Source: an uncultured Caulobacter sp. | GTDB lineage: Bacteria > Pseudomonadota > Alphaproteobacteria > Caulobacterales > Caulobacteraceae | Assembly (NCBI GenBank): GCA_937925635.1 | Contig: CALALX010000115.1 | Coordinates: 1-64,000, forward strand | Length of the DNA: 64,000 nucleotides | Reading direction: 5' to 3' | Shown: positions 60,812-64,000 of the stretch, one piece after another | Layout of the letters: every line of letters begins with the position of its first letter | How positions within the stretch are numbered: position 1 is the first letter of the stretch | Program-made: the position numbers and the translations under genes | The notes under the pieces: model-generated | Databases searched by the model: none | Told to the model about the DNA's origin: nothing | The model's input: the letters and a program-made list of their open reading frames with translations, nothing else

Positions 60812-62005
60812 TTGTCCGGAGGCCGCCACAGGTTCCGCGAGGCGGCGCTGCTCGCCATCGCGGCGACGGCGCTGAGCGGTTGCGTGACCGACTACCGGCG
60901 CGCGGCCGGATCCGGTCGCGTCGCCGGGACCGCGGCCGTAGCGCGGGGATTCTCGAAGATATCGCTGGACCGGATCACCGCCGACATGGACCCGGCCATG
61001 CTGGCGCTGGCCCGGCGTCACGACCCGGCGCCGCGCAAGGACAGCTGGGGCCGCGTGGTCGGCTGGGACAGCTACGATCTCGGCAAGCTGCCGACGCTTG
61101 GCGACTTCAACTTCACGTCCGGCGACGCCCAGATCATCAACGCCTTGCGGCCGGGCAGCCTGTTCCCGCCGCCGGCGGCGCGGCCGTTCATCCTCAAGGC
61201 CTCGCAGGAAGACCGCGCCCGGGCCGAGGAGTGCCTGACCCAGGCCGTCTACTACGAGGCCGCCACCGAGCCGCTCGAGGGCATGGAGGCCGTGGCCCAG
61301 ACGGTGCTCAACCGCCTTCGGCACCCCGGCTATCCCAAGTCGGTCTGCGGCGTCGTCTACCAGGGCTCCCAGCGGATCACCGGCTGCCAGTTCAGCTTCA
61401 CCTGCGACGGCTCGCTGGCCCGCGCGCCCGATCCGACGCTGTGGGAGCGGGCCCGATCGGTGGCCAAGCGGGCGTTGGGCGGCTACGTGCTGAAGTCGGT
61501 GGGCACGGCGACCCATTACCACGCCGACTACGTCGCCCCCTACTGGGCGCCGACCCTGTACAAGATCAACACCATCGGCCGACATATCTTCTATCGCTGG
61601 ACGGGCCCGTGGGGTCTGCCGCCGGCCTTCACCGGCAAGTACGCCGGTGGCGAGAACAACCTGTCGCTGGCCATCCTCGAGGGGCTGGACGCGCGGACTC
61701 AGGGCGGACAGCTGGTGGGCGAGACCGTCGCCGGTCCGGCGGCGACCCGCACCCTGACGCTGGCCGTCGATGGCGAGACCCGCACCTACACCGTCCAGGA
61801 CCTCGTCGCCCTGCCGCCGGGCCAGGAGCTTCCCCGCGTGCAGGGCGCCTTGGCCCCCGCGCGCCGTCAGCCGACGGCCCAGGAGATCGCCGACATCAAC
61901 GCGCGGCTGAAGGCGATGGAGGACCCCGACGCGCCGATCCGCACGGCGCCGTCCGCCCCGCCCGCCGACAGTGGCGACCTGCCGATCGCGACGCGACGGA
62001 ACTGA
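60812..62005 (+). CDS. SleB-type cell wall hydrolase 2 (lipoprotein)
   Basis: Paralog of the enzyme at 40.6 kb, about 397 aa. A lipobox LSGC after a hydrophobic start suggests outer-membrane lipidation. The Hydrolase_2 domain spans about 125-275: CLTQAVYYEAATEP with catalytic Glu, AVAQTVLNRLRHPGYP, CQFSFTCDG and GTATHYHADYV. Both paralogs share the MD-LALARRHDP box before the domain. The TTG at 60812 is chosen over a GTG inside dps (60770). A Pro/Ala-rich tail follows. Confidence 0.83.
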   Translation: MSGGRHRFREAALLAIAATALSGCVTDYRRAAGSGRVAGTAAVARGFSKISLDRITADMDPAMLALARRHDPAPRKDSWGRVVGWDSYDLGKLPTLGDFNFTSGDAQIINALRPGSLFPPPAARPFILKASQEDRARAEECLTQAVYYEAATEPLEGMEAVAQTVLNRLRHPGYPKSVCGVVYQGSQRITGCQFSFTCDGSLARAPDPTLWERARSVAKRALGGYVLKSVGTATHYHADYVAPYWAPTLYKINTIGRHIFYRWTGPWGLPPAFTGKYAGGENNLSLAILEGLDARTQGGQLVGETVAGPAATRTLTLAVDGETRTYTVQDLVALPPGQELPRVQGALAPARRQPTAQEIADINARLKAMEDPDAPIRTAPSAPPADSGDLPIATRRN

Positions 62006-62057
62006 CCTTGTTTCATCCACTCACCCGGCGAATGCCGGGATAGGCGGCAGCCTGCCG

Positions 62058-62561
62058 CTAACCCGCGATCCCGAACGCCTTCGCGTACCTGACCGTCACA
62101 GGGGCATCGAGCGCGCCGGGTTTCAGGGCCAGCGCCATGAAATGCGGCCCCTCGAACGGCGCCGTCACCGTCTTCGCCGCCTCCGCGGAATAGCCGACGC
62201 GCGGATAGTAGGCCGGATGTCCGAGGACGATCACCGCCTCGACGCCGGCGCCGCGCAGCAGCTCGTGGCCGGTTTCCATCAGCCAGGTCCCAAGGCCGTC
62301 CTTCTGGCGTCCAGGCAGGACCGACAACGGGGCCAGGGCGGCGAAACGGGCGCCGCTGTCGGTGGCCAGCGGGCTGAACAGGATGTGTCCGACGACCGCG
62401 CCGTCGTCCTCCGCCACCAGTTCCAGCAGCGCGTCGCCGTCGGCGCGCAGCGCATCGACCAGGTCGGCCTCGTCGGACTTGCCGAATTCCGCCGTGAAGG
62501 CCGCCGTGACGACCGCGCGGATGGCCGCGTGATCCTCCGGCGCGGCCGGGCGGATCACCAT
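62058..62561 (-). CDS. GNAT-family N-acetyltransferase
   Basis: A 167-aa acetyl-CoA-dependent transferase (YhbS-like). It begins IRPAAPEDHAAIRAVVTAAF, has the beta-4 strand AALAPLSVLPGRQKDGLGTWLM (acetyl-CoA loop Q/R-x-x-G-x-G/A as RQKDGLG) and ends in HPAYYPRVGYSAEAA. Substrate unknown. Its start overlaps the end of trxB by 7 bp, an unusual coupling. Confidence 0.88.
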   Translation of the reverse strand: MVIRPAAPEDHAAIRAVVTAAFTAEFGKSDEADLVDALRADGDALLELVAEDDGAVVGHILFSPLATDSGARFAALAPLSVLPGRQKDGLGTWLMETGHELLRGAGVEAVIVLGHPAYYPRVGYSAEAAKTVTAPFEGPHFMALALKPGALDAPVTVRYAKAFGIAG

Positions 62562-63562
62562 GCGCCGATCTTCTGCGCCTGGTCCTGGCCGATCGGATGC
62601 TTCTCCGCCTCGTGGTCCTGCTCGGCCAGGAAGCGGACGGCTTCCAGCGCGGCCATGCAGCCCATGCCGGCGGCGGTGACCGCCTGGCGATAGACGTCGT
62701 CGGTGACGTCGCCGGCGGCGTAGACGCCCGCGATGGCCGTCGAGGCCGTCCCGGGCTTGACCGACAGATAGCCGCCCTGGTGGGTCTCCAGCTGGTCCTT
62801 GAACAGCTCCGAGGAGGGCGCATGGCCGATGGCGATGAACACGCCGTCGGCCTTCACGTCACGGGTCTCGCCGGTCTTGACGTTCTTCAGACGGGCGCCG
62901 GTGACGCCCATCGGGTCGGTCTCGCCGACGATCTCGTCGATGGCGTGGTCCCAGATCACCTCGATCTTGGGGTTCGCGAACAGGCGCTCCTGCAGGATCT
63001 TCTCGGCGCGGAACTCGTCCTTGCGGTGGACGACGGTGACCTTGCTGGCGAAGCTGGTCAGGAACAGCGCTTCCTCGACCGCGGTGTTGCCGCCGCCCAC
63101 GACGATCACCTCCTTGCCGCGGTAGAAGAAGCCGTCGCAGGTGGCGCAGGCGCTGACGCCGAAGCCCTGGAACTTGGCTTCGCTCTCCAGGCCCAGCCAC
63201 TTGGCCTGGGCGCCGGTGGCGATGATCACCGTCTCGGCCAGCCAGTCCTGGCCGCTGTCGGTCCGGATGCGGAAAGGCCGCTGCGAGAGGTCCGCCTCCA
63301 GCACGATGTCGCTGATGATCTCCGTGCCGACGTGGCGCGCCTGGGCTTCCATCTGCTCCATCAGCCAGGGTCCCTGGATGACGTCCGCGAAGCCGGGATA
63401 GTTCTCGACGTCGGTGGTGATGGTCAGCTGGCCGCCGGGCTGGATGCCCTGGATCAGCACGGGCTTGAGCAGGGCGCGAGCGGCGTAGATGGCGGCGGTC
63501 CAGCCGGCGGGGCCGGAACCGATGATCAGGCAGCGGGTGGTGCGGGGAGCGGAGGTCGACAT
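62555..63562 (-). CDS. trxB: Thioredoxin reductase
   Basis: It passes electrons from NADPH through FAD to thioredoxin. The 335-aa protein has the FAD loop IIGSGPAGWTAAIYAAR, redox pair Cys139-Ala-Thr-Cys142, NADP site VVGGGNTAVEEALFL and the C-terminal GVYAAGDVTDDVYRQAVTAAGMG. It is upstream of the GNAT gene with a 7-bp overlap. Confidence 0.96.
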   Translation of the reverse strand: MSTSAPRTTRCLIIGSGPAGWTAAIYAARALLKPVLIQGIQPGGQLTITTDVENYPGFADVIQGPWLMEQMEAQARHVGTEIISDIVLEADLSQRPFRIRTDSGQDWLAETVIIATGAQAKWLGLESEAKFQGFGVSACATCDGFFYRGKEVIVVGGGNTAVEEALFLTSFASKVTVVHRKDEFRAEKILQERLFANPKIEVIWDHAIDEIVGETDPMGVTGARLKNVKTGETRDVKADGVFIAIGHAPSSELFKDQLETHQGGYLSVKPGTASTAIAGVYAAGDVTDDVYRQAVTAAGMGCMAALEAVRFLAEQDHEAEKHPIGQDQAQKIGAW

Positions 63563-63625
63563 GGCTTCCAATTTAGGGATGATTCCGCTTCGGCGCGATG
63601 GGCGCCGCGGACCGGGGACGGCGTC

Positions 63626-63916
63626 ATGAGCAACAAGTCGGCCGCCTTCATGCCGATCGGCATGGGCGTGGGCATCGCAATAGGAACGGCGCTGGGCATC
63701 GCGACCGACAATCTGGCGCTGGGCCTTGGCCTCGGCGTGGCGCTGGGCGCCGGCTTCGGCGGCGCGATGACGATCGCCAACCAGAAGAAGGACGGCAGGA
63801 CGGGCGACGGCGGCGGCGGCGATGGCGGCTATGTCGACGGCGGCCATTCCGGCGGCGGGCACGACGATGCCGACACCGGCTCGGACGGCGGCGGGGATGG
63901 CGGCGGCGGCGACTGA
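63626..63916 (+). CDS. Glycine-rich hypothetical membrane protein, 96 aa
   Basis: One or two small-residue membrane helices (FMPIGMGVGIAIGTALGIA and LALGLGLGVALGAGFGG) are followed by a tail of Gly, Asp and His. The Gly/His-rich tail could bind metal ions. GGGGA precedes the ATG. Divergent from trxB. Confidence 0.5.
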   Translation: MSNKSAAFMPIGMGVGIAIGTALGIATDNLALGLGLGVALGAGFGGAMTIANQKKDGRTGDGGGGDGGYVDGGHSGGGHDDADTGSDGGGDGGGGD

Positions 63917-63958
63917 CGTTCGCTAGGCGGCGTTTTCGATCAGCGCTATACTGAATCC

Positions 63959-64000
63959 ATGAGCGATCTTCTGAGCCGCATCACGATCGAGCCGGGCAAG
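63959..64000 (+). CDS. Probable DUF433-domain protein, first 14 codons
   Basis: The frame starts MSDLLSRITIEPGK and runs off the window. DUF433 proteins (antitoxin-like partners of PIN or other toxins) often begin LLSRITIDP. The call is tentative because only 14 residues are present. Confidence 0.4.
   Translation, partial: MSDLLSRITIEPGK

Noticed and set aside
1..64000. tRNA, rRNA or tmRNA genes
   Set aside because: No cloverleaf with CCA-like ends or recognisable rRNA segment was seen while reading both strands.

Overview
The window is GC-rich (about 70 percent by eye) DNA from an alphaproteobacterium, most likely a member of the Caulobacteraceae (Caulobacter/Phenylobacterium group). This rests on the zwf-pgl-edd Entner-Doudoroff operon, a large TonB-dependent receptor, a response regulator whose DNA-binding half closely resembles CtrA, paired SleB-type wall hydrolases, and many short palindromic intergenic repeats. 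No rRNA or tRNA gene, CRISPR array, prophage or replication origin was seen.

Layout. 1-8.2 kb: secreted hypothetical, the zwf-pgl-edd sugar operon, and a TonB-dependent receptor. 8.2-17.0 kb: an unusual tandem TetR regulator coupled to an acyl-CoA synthetase, a hybrid histidine kinase, a class-C beta-lactamase-like hydrolase, a GPH-type sugar symporter and a DUF4126 membrane protein. 17.0-23.2 kb is the accessory part: REP-like hairpins, three copies of a structured non-coding repeat, an SRAP (YedK/HMCES) gene, an orphan HicB-like gene, and an AT-richer two-gene operon that looks like the PARIS anti-phage system (AriA ATPase plus AriB DUF4435/Toprim effector). 23.2-35.4 kb: uvrB, an Lrp regulator divergent from methionine gamma-lyase, an S33 peptidase, a FixJ-type regulator, a CtrA-like regulator with a degenerate receiver placed ahead of a catalytically degenerate penicillin-binding-type protein, and an Ada-AlkA fusion overlapping ogt.

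35.4-43.4 kb: a cupin, two tandem paralogous secreted repeat proteins, small secreted proteins, a SleB hydrolase, a short-chain dehydrogenase, and a REP-associated tyrosine transposase (RAYT) bracketed by two long perfect hairpins. 43.4-54.0 kb: DUF1003 protein, a thiolase/hydroxyacyl-CoA dehydrogenase/MaoC fatty-acid group, a glutathione transferase, divergent GlxA-type regulator and isonitrile-hydratase-like genes, an extradiol dioxygenase, an acyltransferase-3 protein, an erythromycin-esterase-like protein and another SDR. 54.0-64 kb: the NAD synthesis operon nadA-orf-nadB-nadC with an operator-like palindrome, a PAS hybrid kinase, Dps, a second SleB hydrolase, a GNAT acetyltransferase overlapping trxB, a glycine-rich small protein, and the first 14 codons of a probable DUF433 gene.

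Two observations stand out. One is the PARIS-like operon beside uvrB. The other is the 130-310 bp repeat present three times within 2.9 kb, whose long stem keeps base pairing through four compensatory changes between copies. The RAYT with its own hairpins is a third mobile or domesticated element. Function calls rest on motifs read by eye; no database search was run.
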